This document shows positions 51,295 to 63,463 of a stretch of 64,000 nucleotides of DNA, in pieces. Numbering within the stretch: the first letter of the stretch is position 1; the number at the start of each line of letters is the position of its first letter. The DNA comes from Strobilurus pachycystidiatus. Taxonomy: Eukaryota; Basidiomycota; Agaricomycetes; Agaricales; Physalacriaceae. The DNA lies in NCBI GenBank assembly GCA_019915135.1, contig JAHLMK010000006.1, forward strand, positions 1,488,001 through 1,552,000, read 5' to 3'. The notes under the pieces are model-generated. The model was not told the DNA's origin and ran no database searches. It saw only the letters and a program-made list of their open reading frames with translations. Made by a program: the position numbers and the translations under genes.

Positions 51295-53463
51295 ATGTCC
51301 GCCGCCGCATCCACGACAAATTCCGCCACCGCTTCCGTCGCCTCCTCCATCTCTGGCTCTTCCTCCGCTGCGGCCTCCCCAGAGATTGACGCGGAGGCGC
51401 TCGTTTACCATGTTTCGCTCCTCGTACTCGCATTCATTGCCTTCCTATTCGCCCTGCGCATTCCTCGCGCGCTTGTTCGCTTCCTCTCATGGTCGGAGAT
51501 TTCTCAAGGACACATTTTTCGCTACATCCCTACTCGCACCTGGTCTCCGCGCATCGTTCATCTTACCCACGATCGGGCAGCAGCGAGCGCCACCAGCGGA
51601 TCCAGCAGTGACTCACACTCCTACGCATCCCATTCCACCCATTTCCAGCGCGTTGACGAGAAGGGCAGCATCATGGTCATGAAATACCCAACACATGTTG
51701 CTTCATGCCCATCTGTCTTGCGCACCCTCGCGTCCGAACTTAGCACAAGGATTGCCCCCGGATTCTCCCTCGCCCAAGGGATCTTTGTACTGTTGTATCT
51801 GGCTTGTTGGATCTACCCAACCTTTTACAAGTCCAATCCGTTTACGGACGCGGCACGATCGGGATGGGTTGGAATCGCACAATTACCCTTCGTGTTTGCA
51901 TTTGCTTCGAAGAATAATGTCTTGGGCCCATTCTTGGGTCTCGGGTATGAGAAGGCAAGCGATATTTTTACCGGTATAATGCAAAGTCTCACGGGCATGG
52001 TTTTCCCAGCTCAACTTCATGCACCGACTTTCCGGCAAAATTCTCATCATCGGCGTCAATGTTCACAGCATCGACTACAGTGAGTATTGACAACAAACCT
52101 ACATTTGCCATTTTATAACAGCTTTTTAGTCTACAAATGGTCGTTGAATGGTCTTTTCACCGAGAAATTGGCCAAGCCCTCCAACTACTGGGGTTTTATT
52201 GGTCTTGTTTGCGTCGATGTGATCTACCTTTTCTCTACGGAAGGGTGGAGAAAGCGGGCATACAACATCTTCATGACAAGTCACATCGTTGGTTTTTCGC
52301 TCTTGCTAGTTGCTGTGAGTGCACTCTTCTCCGTCATATAGACATCACTCAAGTGAACCAGGCTTGGATGCATCAAGATGGCGACAAGCCGTTTGTCCTC
52401 GCGGCCATTGGACTATACGCATTTGACCACCTCTTACGCTGCATCAAGACGCGTATCCACACCGCCACCCTCCGCTCCATTCCCGAATTGGGTGTCACTC
52501 GTGTTGAGATTCCGCAGATCAACTCTGGCTGGCGTGCGGGTCAGCATGTCAGGCTTCGCGTACTCTCAGCCGGCATGGGTTTTGGTTGCATGGAAGTCCA
52601 CCCATTCACTATCGCGAGCGCCCATAACTCGCCTGAAGGGATGGTTCTCATGGTCAAGAAGGTTGGCAGTTGGACCACCAAGCTCTATGACATCGCAAGG
52701 GCGGGAAGGCACAGCGAGGCCGGTGTTGGCACGAACGTAAGGGTTATGATTGACGGACCGTACGGTACGCCTCGACTACGATTTCTCCTTGTTTTCGAAC
52801 TAACAACCCTTCAGGCGGTCCTGGTCATGCCATTCCTTCAAGCAACTCTGCTGCCGTTTTCATTGTCGGTGGTAGTGGTATCACTTACGCCCTTGCAGGC
52901 ATCGAAGAGCTCATCCAGAAGGATCTCAAGGGTGAAAGTCGGATCAAGATCATAGAGCTCGTCTGGATCGTACAGGACCCCGGTACTGTCCATATGTCTA
53001 CCCTTTCTCATTCATTACTGAGAAGCGGGGCGTTTTATAGCCGCGCTCGTCCCTCTTGTCCCGACATTATCAGCCATGATCCAGCAAAGTGTCTTTACGC
53101 CGGTTAGGATATCTGTGTTCTACACGCGCGCTGTCATCGGCAAATTCCCATTCCCGAGAGACTTCTTCCATCCTCGTCTGTCTCTGTCGCCTGGTCGGCC
53201 CAAGATTTCAACGTTATTGGAGGCTACGATATCCAAGACGGTGACCCTCGGGTCTGGTGTCAAAGACCGAGAGGCGCATACTGGGATGTTGGTTGCAGTC
53301 TGCGGACCTGTCTCGTTGGCGGACGATGTCGCGAAAGAGGTCGGCAAAATAGATCCGACGAGGCGAGATCAAGTCGGTGGCGTTGAAATACACGAAGAGT
53401 ACGCACATTCCCTTTGACCTATCAATGGATTACTCACAGAAATGTAGCGTTTTTGGCTGGTAG
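51295..53463 (+). CDS. FRE: Ferric-chelate reductase (FRE family)
   Basis: Exons 51295-51954, 52010-52079, 52130-52314, 52362-52764, 52815-52982, 53041-53398, 53448-53463; 1860 nt encode 619 residues. The N-terminus has a first helix (LLVLAFIAFLFALRIP) after a Ser/Ala-rich lead. The ferric-reductase domain has haem histidines in NFMHRLSGKILIIGVNVHSI and IFMTSHIVGF. The FAD region is MEVHPFTIASAHN, the NADPH region GGSGITYALAG and VAVCGPVSLADDV, and the protein ends VFGW, the usual family end. It reduces extracellular Fe(III)/Cu(II) at the plasma membrane with cytosolic NADPH. The first intron (51955-52009) starts with GC instead of GT. Partnership with the NIS siderophore enzyme is plausible but not shown. 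Confidence 0.92.
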
Positions 53464-54480
53464 ATCCACCGAAACAACTAACAAAGGCGGGCCTTCTTGT
53501 GACATTTCAATCTACATGCTGGCATCTGGACGAATCATGCAGGACCTGTATACACTGACGGTTAGACGACCTCGCTACTTATTACTGCTGTGCTTGCCAT
53601 TTTTCTGCACTCTTTATCTCACAGCAAGTCTGTAGGAACACTTAGATATGTATATCGCCATGTAGAACATATGTATGCTTACTCTTTCGGGCGAATTATC
53701 TGAAACTGCACTCGGAGCCTTGTCTTTTGTAGTGGTAAGAAAGGGTAATAACGACTGTCTTCTGGGTCCCTGGTAGTAGTCCTTACACCTCAGTTCACGA
53801 CGCCGAGACAAGTCGGAGCTGACGCCCTGGTGTCCAACTTCCTTTCGTTCAAGGATTCATGCATTCGTTATTCATTCGTCCTTCAAGTCCGCAGGGTGGC
53901 TGGGCTGTCCTTGGCACCGCTCATCAGTAAACCCGTTGCAAAATCACGTTGAAAAGAGGACTGAATGAAGATGGAAGGTAGCATATGACAGCTCTTCCAT
54001 AGCCAGACGGCTTTGATCATGCTCCCACATCAGGGATCCCTTGGCAGGCCAGAGACGTCAGATGTTGCGAGGTACGCATTGCTCCTCAACAACATGTAGC
54101 CAAACTGTAGCGCTAGCATTCCTTGGGATGACTGATATCTCGTCCCTCTACAGAAATGTCGGGGTTTTGTGCTGCTCATCGTGGAACAGACATATTCCAT
54201 GTTTCGTCTGGGAAAGACGAAATACCGGTTCGCATGCGAGGCTCTACCTTTTTGACGGTTCGTAGTTTGGGAGTATCCATAATTGGGGATGTGATGCACG
54301 CCTTGAACCTCGCTGGCTTTGTACCCGTGGCCATAGTATGCTCGTCGGTGGCATGACTCGTGAAGATCTCTCCCATGACCTGATTTGGCGGGAACGCTGC
54401 AACCCTTCCAAGCCTTATAAGACGCGACTCTTTCTCGATGGATATTGCAGGAGTTGACTTGCTCCTACTCGGTGGCCAGG
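53464..54480. other. Gap between ferric reductase and carboxylesterase genes
   Basis: About 1 kb with no convincing gene. Contains the reductase 3' flank and the esterase promoter; a CTTATAAGACG at 54414-54424 is a likely TATA box about 60 bp before the esterase ATG. Confidence 0.5.
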
Positions 54481-56835
54481 ATGTTTATCTTTCCCTTGTA
54501 TTCACTCCTCTTCCAAGGCTTCCTCGTTGCGGCGGACTTATCTGAGCGCGCCACTCCCGTTGTGACGCTGGATAATGGTACATTCACCGGAACGACATCC
54601 GGGGCAGTCAGCAAGTTTCTCGGTATACCTTTTGGATTGGCGCCGTGAGTTTAGGTCCATCGTACGTCTGCGCGTACTTTCCAACCCGATTCTTTCAAGG
54701 ACGGGTGATCTTCGCTTCCAACTTCCTCAACCAGTCAGTCCGTACTCTGGGCAGCACACTGCCACCGCATTCGGTCCATCGTGCCCTCAGCAAGCAGTGA
54801 AGTTGCCTATTCTCACGGGACTGCCGGCAGAGGCTCTTGACTACGTTGTCAACTCTATCTTCGGCGTTGTTCTTCCTTCAGCTGAGGACTGTGAGGATCT
54901 GTCGACTATTTTCCAGTAATGTCATTCGACGTTTGATTATGTAGGTTTCACCATCAATGTGCTGAAGCCCGCTACTGCTACTTCAGCCTCGAAACTACCA
55001 GTTGTAATCGTGAGTTCTCTTCATTTTCTCGGCTTACTACCTGTCCTGAAGACCGTTCAGTGGATATTTGGAGGTACTCCGACCCCATATACTCCAGTAA
55101 GACCTCATTGAATGCTCATTTCTCCGCAGGCGGTTTTGAATTAGGCGGTCCTGCGATGTCCATCTCTTTCTTTTCACTGTCCTGTTTCCGTTTCTCATAT
55201 TTGTTTAACAGGTACGATGGGACGAGCATTGTTAAGCGCTCCATCGACTTAGGACAGCCGATGATCTATGTCTCTTTCAATTATCGCGTATCCGGTACGT
55301 TCACCGGTGGACAAGTGGCTCTATTACATCGAATTCTTACTACCACGATTTCAGCGTACGGCTTCCTCGCTGGAAAAGAGGTCAAAGCGGCTGGGGTCGG
55401 AAACCTTGGACTTCACGATCGTACGTCTTGCTGCATTGGGCCTTGCACCACAAGCTAAGAGGATCTATCATGAAGAACGTCTCGCATTCAAATGGGTTCA
55501 GAAGTACATCAGCGCGTTCGGTGGAGATCCGACCAAGGTCACTCTGTGAGTCTCACAGTGATATCTATCTTGTTGAACGACGCTGAGGGCCTCGCGATAG
55601 ATGGGGCGAATCCGCTGGCGCTATCTCTGCGTCCATGCAGATGCTCGTCAATGGAGGCAATACCGAAGGGCTCTTCCGAGGCGCATTCATGCAATCTGGA
55701 TCACCCATCCCTGTCGGTGACATCGTGAACGGTCAAAAATGTACCTAAGGTTTCTGGCCCGACGTTTCTTGATGAGGCTCATCAGAGGCTAGATTATGAT
55801 GATATCGTGACCAAGACTGGCTGTACAAGCTCCTCGGACACCTTGCAGTGCCTCCGAACGGTATCGTACGACGTGCTGAGGAAGGCTGTTGACGCTTCCC
55901 CGTTCATTTTTGATTTTCAGGTGGGAGTTCTTCGCTGAGTGCGTCAGCAGTATTGACCATCGGAAACATCAGTCTTTGGTCCTGGCGTGGCTACCGCGTA
56001 CCGATGGCGTCTTGTTGACGGACACTCCGCAGCACTTGATTCAACAAGGAAAAGTAGCCAAGATACCCATCGTTACTGGTACGTACCATACGCTTAGATT
56101 GTATCCAGAATCACCAGTTCCTGACTGTCCCGCCCGACCAGGAAACTGCGACGACGAAGGCACCCTCTTTTCTCTTGCCCAACTCAATGTTACGTGAGTA
56201 GAAGCCAATCCGTGCTACACGTTCGTGGCTTACGCCATCAGGACCGATGCCGGGGTGCGACAATATGTTCAGAATGTCATGTTGCCAAGTCTGTCTGCAG
56301 TAGACGTGACGCGCCTCATGAACTTGTATGATTCGTCTATTCTGCAAGGATCTCCATATGATACCGGCCTTTTCAACGCGATCACTCCTCAGTTCAAACG
56401 TTTTGCGTCGTTGCAAGGAGATGCCGTGTTCCAAGCACCACGTCGGTTCTTCATATCTGCGTTATCCGGCAAACAGGACATTTACACATACAGTGCGCCT
56501 ATTCGCTGTTCCTTCTTTGACTACGCTTACTCGTGTGTTCTTGATCAGTTCACAAACGCCTGAAGGCTGTTCCCATTCTCGGGTCTTTTCATACATCAGA
56601 TCTCTTCTTCAATTCGTACTTCCCAGGCGGAGACATGCAGGACTACATTATTCGATTCGTAACAACGCTGAATCCGAACGGAAACACTGGTATCACCTGG
56701 CCCAAGTACACCAACGCGTCGCCGAAGATGTTGTCCTTCAACGATGGTTTGTTCCCCCTTACAGTCACTGAGGATACCTACAGGAAGGAAGGCATGGAGG
56801 CGCTCAACGAGATTTTTTTGGCGAATCCGGCTTGA
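54481..56835 (+). CDS. Secreted type-B carboxylesterase/lipase, possible frameshift
   Basis: First exons: 54481-54644, 54700-54890, 54945-55009, 55061-55073 (13 nt), 55130-55157, 55212-55294, 55365-55420, 55476-55545, 55601 onward; end TGA at 56835. A signal peptide (FIFPLYSLLFQGFLVAADLS) starts the protein. Alpha/beta-hydrolase landmarks: oxyanion hole WIFGGGFELGG assembled over the 13-nt exon, nucleophile LWGESAGAISASMQM, acid region NCDDEGTLFS and the catalytic His in LGSFHTSDLF. The disulphide pattern with EDC is typical of fungal type-B esterases. Near 55735-55770 the frame changes (QKCT then stop versus FLDEAHQRLDY), with no intron long enough to explain it. So either an indel or a decaying gene. 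The substrate is unknown; the neighbours act on plant cell walls. Confidence 0.8.
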
Positions 56836-57040
56836 TCACAATTACTTGTCATTATTCGAGGTGCATGCGAATCACTAGGGACGGGGGAGCTTGTATGGAT
56901 GCGATTTCGAAATGTCGATACCATGGCGCATCTCGTCTGTGCCGTGATTTTTACTATGGTACACATTTTGTTACGGGAAATGCGTCAGCAAAGATTCGGT
57001 CAGAGTGCATTGCAGAAGGCCAGCGCGTTCAAAAAGGCAT

Positions 57041-58597
57041 CTATAATTTCTCGTACTCGATGCTAGCCAACAAGAACGACGCCAGGCCTTTCAGGTCATT
57101 GACGTCTGTTGGCTCGCTGACATAGTACTGGTAGAATGTAAGACGTGGATATCATAACGACGAGAAAGACCTACATCAAAGGTGCCATTTCCATCTAAGC
57201 TTCCCACCTAAGAAAGCGTCAACTCCCCGAGCAAATGGATCAAATTGACGACGGTCACGCACTACAACAGTGTTCAGCCAGTTCATCGTCCCATCCGCAT
57301 TTTCAACCACCCAGTTTTCAGTCAGGTAATTGTATGCTTTGACTGCCCCCGTAACCAACGTACCATCCCCGTCGTTCAAGAATCCGAGCCTCACACCTTT
57401 CAAGATAGCGTATACAAACATTGAAGATCCACTACTCTCGAAGTAGTTCCTTGCACGTCCGGGCTGGGTCATGACCAGCCACCACACGCCAGAAGTGAGA
57501 TCGGCAGCCGCCATGACGCGTGGCGCCAACGTTCGGAGTTTTTCGAGGAACGGACTAACATCACCTGGATAGATACTTATCATATCCACCAGTGCCATCA
57601 TATACCAGCCCATTGCTCGAATCCAGACCTCAGGGGAATGTCCACGATCCAGCGAAGCCCACACAGCGGTATGTGAATAGTCATATCCATGATACATCAG
57701 TCCGGTGTAGTTCAAGGCGCTGGCATCTTGGAGGGTGTTCGCGTACATCAGATCAAATTGAAGGGCGATGTCCTCTGCGAAGATGATCAGAATTGAATGT
57801 GATCTGAGGCATGTTTGGCGCTCTTACGGTATGCAGTAGCGTTCGCTGGTTGGAACATGTCAACGTACGTCGCATAGAAAATCTCCCCCATGTAAATCCC
57901 ATCTAGCCAGCCTACAGTCTTCCGTTCAACGACCACGCTTGCCATCAGGCACTACGTATCATGCTTACCTTGGTTAGTGTATATTAGTTTGTGCCAGAAT
58001 TGTCCCTCAGCCGTGCGAGGCTGGCCCATCAGCTGGGCATGGAATGTGTCCATCGCACCTTTCCATTTTGGATCCCCGGTCGTCTGATATCTACGAGTGG
58101 AGTGAATTTCGTTCAGGCCCCAGAGAGCGGGTCACAATCCTCACAAGTAGGCAAATGTCCAGCCAGTCCTGACAATTGTTGAGCAACTCGCAGGTGAGTA
58201 TCTGGTTGGTACGGCTCATACCTGATCGGATCCTGAGAGTAAGCAGAGAATCTGAGAGTGCAGAATAAGCACGATCAATACGAGTAACGAAAGGCAACCG
58301 AACATACGAATAGTCTGCTCCAATAATGGTTCCGTTATCAGCGACGATTCTGTTCGCGCCAGCCAGTATATAGTCGTAGTAGGTCTGGTTGCCCGTGATG
58401 TTATACAGCATACTCAGCCCCCATTGGAACTCTCCGTGTTCGTAGCTGACGGTGGTGGTCCCGGTCGAGGTAAGTCCATTTCCCTGGCCACGAGCGATGC
58501 ATGAATCGGCAGCCCAGACAGCGTACGATTTGGGCCTTGCATCCGCTGTACGAAGGAGGAGTGCCAACGCTAGGGAGCATACAGTAGAGAGCCACAT
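57041..58597 (-). CDS. Secreted GH105-type unsaturated rhamnogalacturonyl hydrolase, copy A
   Basis: Start MWLSTVCSLALALLLRTADA at 58597 is a signal peptide; stop TAG at 57041. Typical segments: YAVWAADSCIARGQGNGL, YEHGEFQWGLSMLY, GWLDGIYMGEIFY (the Asp is at the position of the GH105 catalytic acid), GLMYHGYDYSHTAVWA, VWIRAMGWYMMALVDM, and GVWWLVMTQPGRARNY FESSGSSMF. About seven introns, e.g. 57767-57832 and 57959-57914. GH105 enzymes remove the unsaturated galacturonyl end left by pectate/rhamnogalacturonan lyases, in an (alpha/alpha)6 barrel. Two N-glycosylation motifs are present. The copy is the partner of the gene at 58924-60460, same strand and order. Confidence 0.85.
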
Positions 58598-58923
58598 GCT
58601 AGAAAGTCAACATGAATCACCCTTCGCTCACGTATTATAGCTGTATTCTTGAACTGTGTGTGCTTCTCTTCCGGTCGGCGTTTCTCACAGCTGACGCCCT
58701 TGTTATGTGTTCCTCAGCGAAGAACAGTGACGGCTCCGGCGAAAGCATGTGCACGACCTCGACGAATATAACATGACGCATCATTGGATGGCGGATGAGC
58801 AAGAAGTATCCACTGGTCTATTGAGATCAGGCTAAAGAATCTGAGTAAGGTCAAGTGCATCGAAGCGGGCCGGGCATTCGGAACGGATGATGCTCGTATT
58901 CGCCTAGCGTTCAAGAGGTACTG
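58598..58923. other. Spacer between the two GH105 genes
   Basis: 326 bp: promoter of copy A and 3' flank of copy B. No further feature seen. Confidence 0.5.
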
Positions 58924-60460
58924 TTAGAGCTGTTCGTACTCTATACTCGCCAGCAAGAATGCGGATAGACCTTTCAAGTCATTGAGAGCTGTGTCGACGC
59001 TAACGTAGTACTGGATGAGAGGTTAGCCATGCTTCGCTTTTGAAAAAGAAGCATGTACATACTTCAAAGGTGCCGTTCCCACTCAAGCTGCCAACCTAAA
59101 GATATGCAGGTTCAGATAGTACCGCGGAAAGACCCATCAGTCGACGAACCGAAACAGTGTTGAGCCAATCCATTGTACCATCCGACTTTTCGACCACCCA
59201 ATTTGCGATCATATATCTGTATGCCTTGACCGCTCCTGCAACGAGAGATCCATCTTCGTCGGAAAGGAAACCAAGTCGTACACCCTTCAGGATCGAGTAC
59301 ACGAACATGGCAGTGCCGCTGCTTTCGAGGTAGTTTTTGGCGCGTCCAGGTTGAGTCATGACAAGCCACCAGACACCGGAGCTTGAATCGGCTGCCTCGA
59401 TGAGGCGGGAAGAAAGCGTTTGGAATTGTGTAAGGAACAGGCCCTGGTCTTCGGGATATATGCTAAGCATATCCACGAGCGCCATCATGTACCATCCCAC
59501 CGCTCGGTTCCATATTTCTGGAGAATGCCCACGATCTGGACTGGCCCACACTGCAGTATGCGAGTAATCATACCCGTGATAGAGCAAACCAGTATAGTTT
59601 GCGGCGGTCGTCTCCTGGAGCGTGTTCGTGTACATGAGGTCAAATTGGTGGGCGATGTCCTCTTCAACATGGTCAGACAAAGAAATGAGGGTTGTGAAGG
59701 CCATACTGTAGGCGGTCGTGTTCGTCGGCTGAAACATGTTCACGTAGGTTGTATAGAAGATTTCTCCCATGTAGATTCCGTCAAGCCATCCTGTTGAGCC
59801 TGTTCTGGAGAGTGGTGCTATATGCTAGTTGACACGATCGTACCTTGGTTGAAGTATGTTAGCTTGTGCCAGAATTGTCCCTCGGCTGTACGAGGTTGTC
59901 CCATCAGTTGAGTGTAGAATGTATCCATGGCAGTCTTCCATTTGGCGGCACCCGTCTTCTGATACCTGCGCGACAAGTCAGAGACAACTGCAAAACACGG
60001 AATGACACGCACAGATAGGCAAACGTCGGCCCCGTTCTGCGACGACTGGGTGAGCAACGCGGCACTTACTTACGCATGCGCCTCAAAGGATGTCATACCG
60101 GACAGGATCTTGTGAATAGGCTGCCAATCTATGCGGAGAATGAGTAACGTCTCCAATGATATAAACTGGGACATGCCTATAGTCGGATCCAATAATATTT
60201 CCGCTGTCATCAACAATTCTGCTTGCCCCATCTAGAATGTAGTCATAGTATGTTTCATTGCCCGTTTCTTCGTAAAGTAGGCGCAGTGCCCATTGTAGCT
60301 CGCCGTGTTCATAGTTGACTGTCGTAGAACCGCTCAAAGCAAGCCCGTTTCCTTGACCGCGAGCGATGGCCGAGTCTGCCGCCCATACAGCGTAAGACGC
60401 TGGCCGAGCTTCGGTACGGAGAAGGAAGGCCGGAAGGATCCAGATTGGAAAGAGGTACAT
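58924..60460 (-). CDS. Secreted GH105-type unsaturated rhamnogalacturonyl hydrolase, copy B
   Basis: Start MYLFPIWILPAFLLRTEARP at 60460 gives a signal peptide; stop TAA at 58924. It has the same exon order and motifs as copy A: YAVWAADSAIARGQGNGL, YEHGELQWALRLLY, GWLDGIYMGEIFY, GLLYHGYDYSHTAVWA, EIWNRAVGWYMMALVDML, GVWWLVMTQPGRAKNYLESS, ending NDLKGLSAFLLASIEYEQL. The intron within TAY/DIAHQFDL (59690-59646) lies at the same place as in copy A. Roughly three residues in four match copy A, so the tandem duplication is old and both copies are kept. Both look intact. Confidence 0.85.
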
Positions 60461-60808
60461 GTCTGGAGGAATCAACGAGGAGCCACCTGTGACCTGTGGA
60501 CGTATAGTCTATAAGTATGCCGCACTTCTCCTTGGCATAATGGAAGATATGATCATCGTGATGAATCAAGGTCAAGTGGGTAGGCATGCGGCCCGTGGCC
60601 GGTCCTGCCGTTCCATTCGAGAACAGACCTGAATTTCGCATACAAGGTTTCAACGTTCAACGTCCAACCTTGAGATATTGGAGGTGTCATGGCAGGAAGC
60701 AGTGCAGCGAATTTATATATTTTTTCAAGCGCTCTAAGAAATAACAATGCTGAAAGCAGAGCTACGGTGATGTGTCAGAACACGATACGGGAGACGATAA
60801 CAGAGGCC
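60461..60808. other. Spacer between GH105 copy B and GH12
   Basis: 348 bp with the promoter of copy B and the 3' flank of the GH12 gene. A TATATATTTTTTC word at 60715 may belong to the latter. No gene. Confidence 0.5.
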
Positions 60809-61809
60809 CTACGAGGTAAGAGTAGCCCCGCCAGAGGTGGCTTCAGTTCCGCCTTGAGCGGTAGTAAGGTACTGCGAGGTAGCCAGACCTTGGCTCGAAG
60901 TCAAGTACTGAAAATGATGGTCAGTCGGGATACAACAGTTGAACCAAAAGGCTCACTTGGAAGAAGGCATTCAAATCACCGTTGAAGCTGGTCACGGCGC
61001 TTCCGTCGGAAGTCAGGAAAGAGTAAACGAGGTTGGCACCGTTGCTCCCATAGTACAAATCCCTTTGATCGGCGTCGTTAGTCCTCCGGTCGTCATGAAG
61101 ATGTATACACCGTTACCATGTCTTGCCAGCAATGGAAAGGTTAGATGCGATAGGCGTGGGACTGCCCGAAGAGCTGTACGTATAAGAGATAGGTCCAGCG
61201 TTGATGTTGTCAAGCCAGATCATGATCTCGTATTCATTGGATCCACCAGCAGTGGAGGAGGTGAAGAGATCGTAAGCAATGTTCGCAACGACAGTGCCGG
61301 TGGTAGATTGAGTCCATTGCCACACCGCCTGTCGGTGGTATGAGCTCAGAAACACGAGAGGTGGCACGAATACAAACAGGAATACTTGAGATAGCACTGA
61401 GTTGCTTGTTCAGGTTGTCTAGAGCCCCGATGTTCGTGTAACTTTTTACCCCTGGGCTCATATAAGTGAACGATCTTTCGCTATCTGGCAATCCCTACCT
61501 GAACCGCCAGTCCACGACCACGTAGTCGTCCACGCAACGGTATCACCGCTCACGGAAGTAACGGACGCGCAGGCTTGGCCGGATTCAGCATTATCCGCGC
61601 CCCACTGGTCGAGGTATAAGATGTAGCTGCCGGTGTTAACCTCATCCCATTGACCTAGGAACAACGGTAAGCGCCTTGAGACTCCAGATACGGTGATACT
61701 CACCACAATGGGTCGACGTATCCAGACGCTTTTGAAGCTCAGCAGGAGCCGCAGAAGCGAAAGGAACCAAGAGAGCGGCAGAGACAAGATGGAGTAGGGA
61801 CAACATCAT
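60809..61809 (-). CDS. GH12 endo-beta-1,4-glucanase or xyloglucanase, secreted
   Basis: Start [20 protein letters not shown] at 61809 is a signal peptide; stop TAG at 60809. Segments of family 12: [62 protein letters not shown] (nucleophile Glu in the EIM motif), [20 protein letters not shown], and [16 protein letters not shown] (acid/base Glu after GGT). Introns lie around 61698-61660, 61500-61460, 61410-61330, 61130 and 60957-60908. The concanavalin-like sandwich cleaves internal beta-1,4 bonds in glucan or xyloglucan outside the cell. A TATAAGTA word on the minus strand at 61891-61898 sits about 85 bp upstream. Confidence 0.87.
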
Positions 61810-62567
61810 GATGTTACAAAGTATGCAGGATAAGAGGAAGTTTCGTGTGCCGTGGTGGTTGACGAGCTTTGCTTTCTGAGGGCATACGTCTACTTATACC
61901 AAAAGCCTGGAGTGGTTCCGTCTCCTTTCCCCGTTGAATTGTCGGAAGATTCGATGTTTTTCAAGACTTTGCATGACTACGCGGACCGTCACAGTCGTTA
62001 GGATGCAATCGTTTTCGATGGTCGGAAAATCCAGCGCCTCGCAAGACGCTTCATGACCTTACGGACCGTCGTAGTACCGGGCGCAGGTCCTGGTCTGATC
62101 GTCAATGTGACCGTTTTTGACTTCAAAATAGACTCACGTACGCGTGCCTCTGTACCTTATGACACCAACACCTCCACTTTCTTCCGAGAATCTTTCGAGT
62201 AAATCGGGTGGATAGCGTGTCTGTAGCGTGTGTACACTTGACGTGATGAAGGTTGATGGCAATGATGTTGGTGGCAAATCAAAGGGCCACGCAAGAGACA
62301 CGTGTCATCGAATGCCGCTGAACCATTTTAGGCCACCACTTTCAAATGAACTTCCATCTATTCATTGCGACTGAAACTTCCAGGGTACCATTACCACTGC
62401 ATCTTGACTGAATCATCGTGCTTTCACATCGCGCGCACAGCCATTATCTCATTCACCCCAGGATACGACAATTACTACGTCGAAAAAGCTTCAAAATCTG
62501 CGATTATAATTGAACAGTATACAGTATTTGAAAATTCACTCGTCCATGTTTCGAACTCAACGATTAT
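61810..62567. other. Gap between GH12 and small repeat-protein gene
   Basis: 758 bp, GH12 promoter side. TTTCGATG/TTTTCGATG and GGACCGTC words recur at 61950-62070 as an imperfect direct repeat (each with TTTTCAAGAC or CGCAAGAC, then ATGAC and ACGGACCGTC). No gene. Confidence 0.45.
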
Positions 62568-63463
62568 TCAAGGCGCAAATCCCGACACATGGTGATCCCC
62601 CTTGCGCTGCGCCTCCGCCGCAGAAGTTCCTTCAGGTGCAACAGTCGCAGCTTGATCCTTCATATTGTACTGGCTGGCCTGAGGTTGGCGTTGACCAGTA
62701 GCATCTGGTGTGCTTTCAGTTTTTGTTTCATCCTTAGCTTCCGCGTTGCTGAAAGGATTCTCCAGGTCCTACAAGGTTCTCTCAGCATTGATTCCATGCG
62801 TCGATACTCATCAACTCACATCTGCCTCCTTCGCCTTCTGCTGAAGGGCCCCAGTCTGCTGCTCATGGCCGTGGTTGACGAGGTCGGGGTTTTTCGTCAC
62901 CTTGCCTTTGAGCACCTCTTTCATACCTCCAATCTTGTCGCCCATGGTCTAAAACCGCATAAGGTCGCGAACAGATCTTGGAGGAATGCACTCACCGGTC
63001 CTTTGTGAAAGTTGGGTCCGTAACCGACAGCCCCAGCGTGTTTCTGCTCTGGGTATTCCGAATCCCCTCCCTGACTTGCGTTCTCGCTGACGTTGGAAGT
63101 CGGGTTATTGACGTCTGGGCGGGTACCAGAGCCAGTTGCGGAAGATTGAACGGCCCCAGCGTGCTGCTGTTCGGTTGACGCCGGAGCATTGCCCACCTGA
63201 GTGCGACTGTGGCTGTGGCTAACGTCGGATGTCGGTTCGTGCGCAGCAGGACGAGTACCAGAGCCAACGTTGGAAGAGGGGATAGTGCCAGGATGCTGTT
63301 GCGCGGGGTAATGGGTCGTAGACGACGAATCACCCACTGCGGCGCGGTTGTGATTGTCGCTAATGTTGGAAGTGGCTCCGTTCATGTCTGAACGAGTACC
63401 AGAGCCTACCGCGGAAGGGGGAACGGCGTTGGAACGTGGAGTGAATTGCTCGGTAGAGGACAT
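62568..63463 (-). CDS. Small hydrophilic protein with SGTRP repeats, probable stress-related
   Basis: Exons 63463-62996, 62948-62820, 62768-62568; 798 nt encode 265 residues. Not recognised with certainty. The first exon has three degenerate repeats of about 45 residues centred on VGSGTRSDMNGATSNIS / VGSGTRPAAHEPTSDVS / TGSGTRPDVNNPTSNVS and QQHPG/QQHAG/QKHAG. The second exon encodes MGDKIGGMKEVLKGKVTKNP then DLVNHGHEQQTGALQQKAKE, which resembles small stress proteins of the CsbD-like or fungal conidiation type. There is no signal peptide or membrane segment; it is soluble and disorder-prone. A TATATATAT word about 75 bp upstream of the start (63535-63543) is a likely TATA box. Confidence 0.65.
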
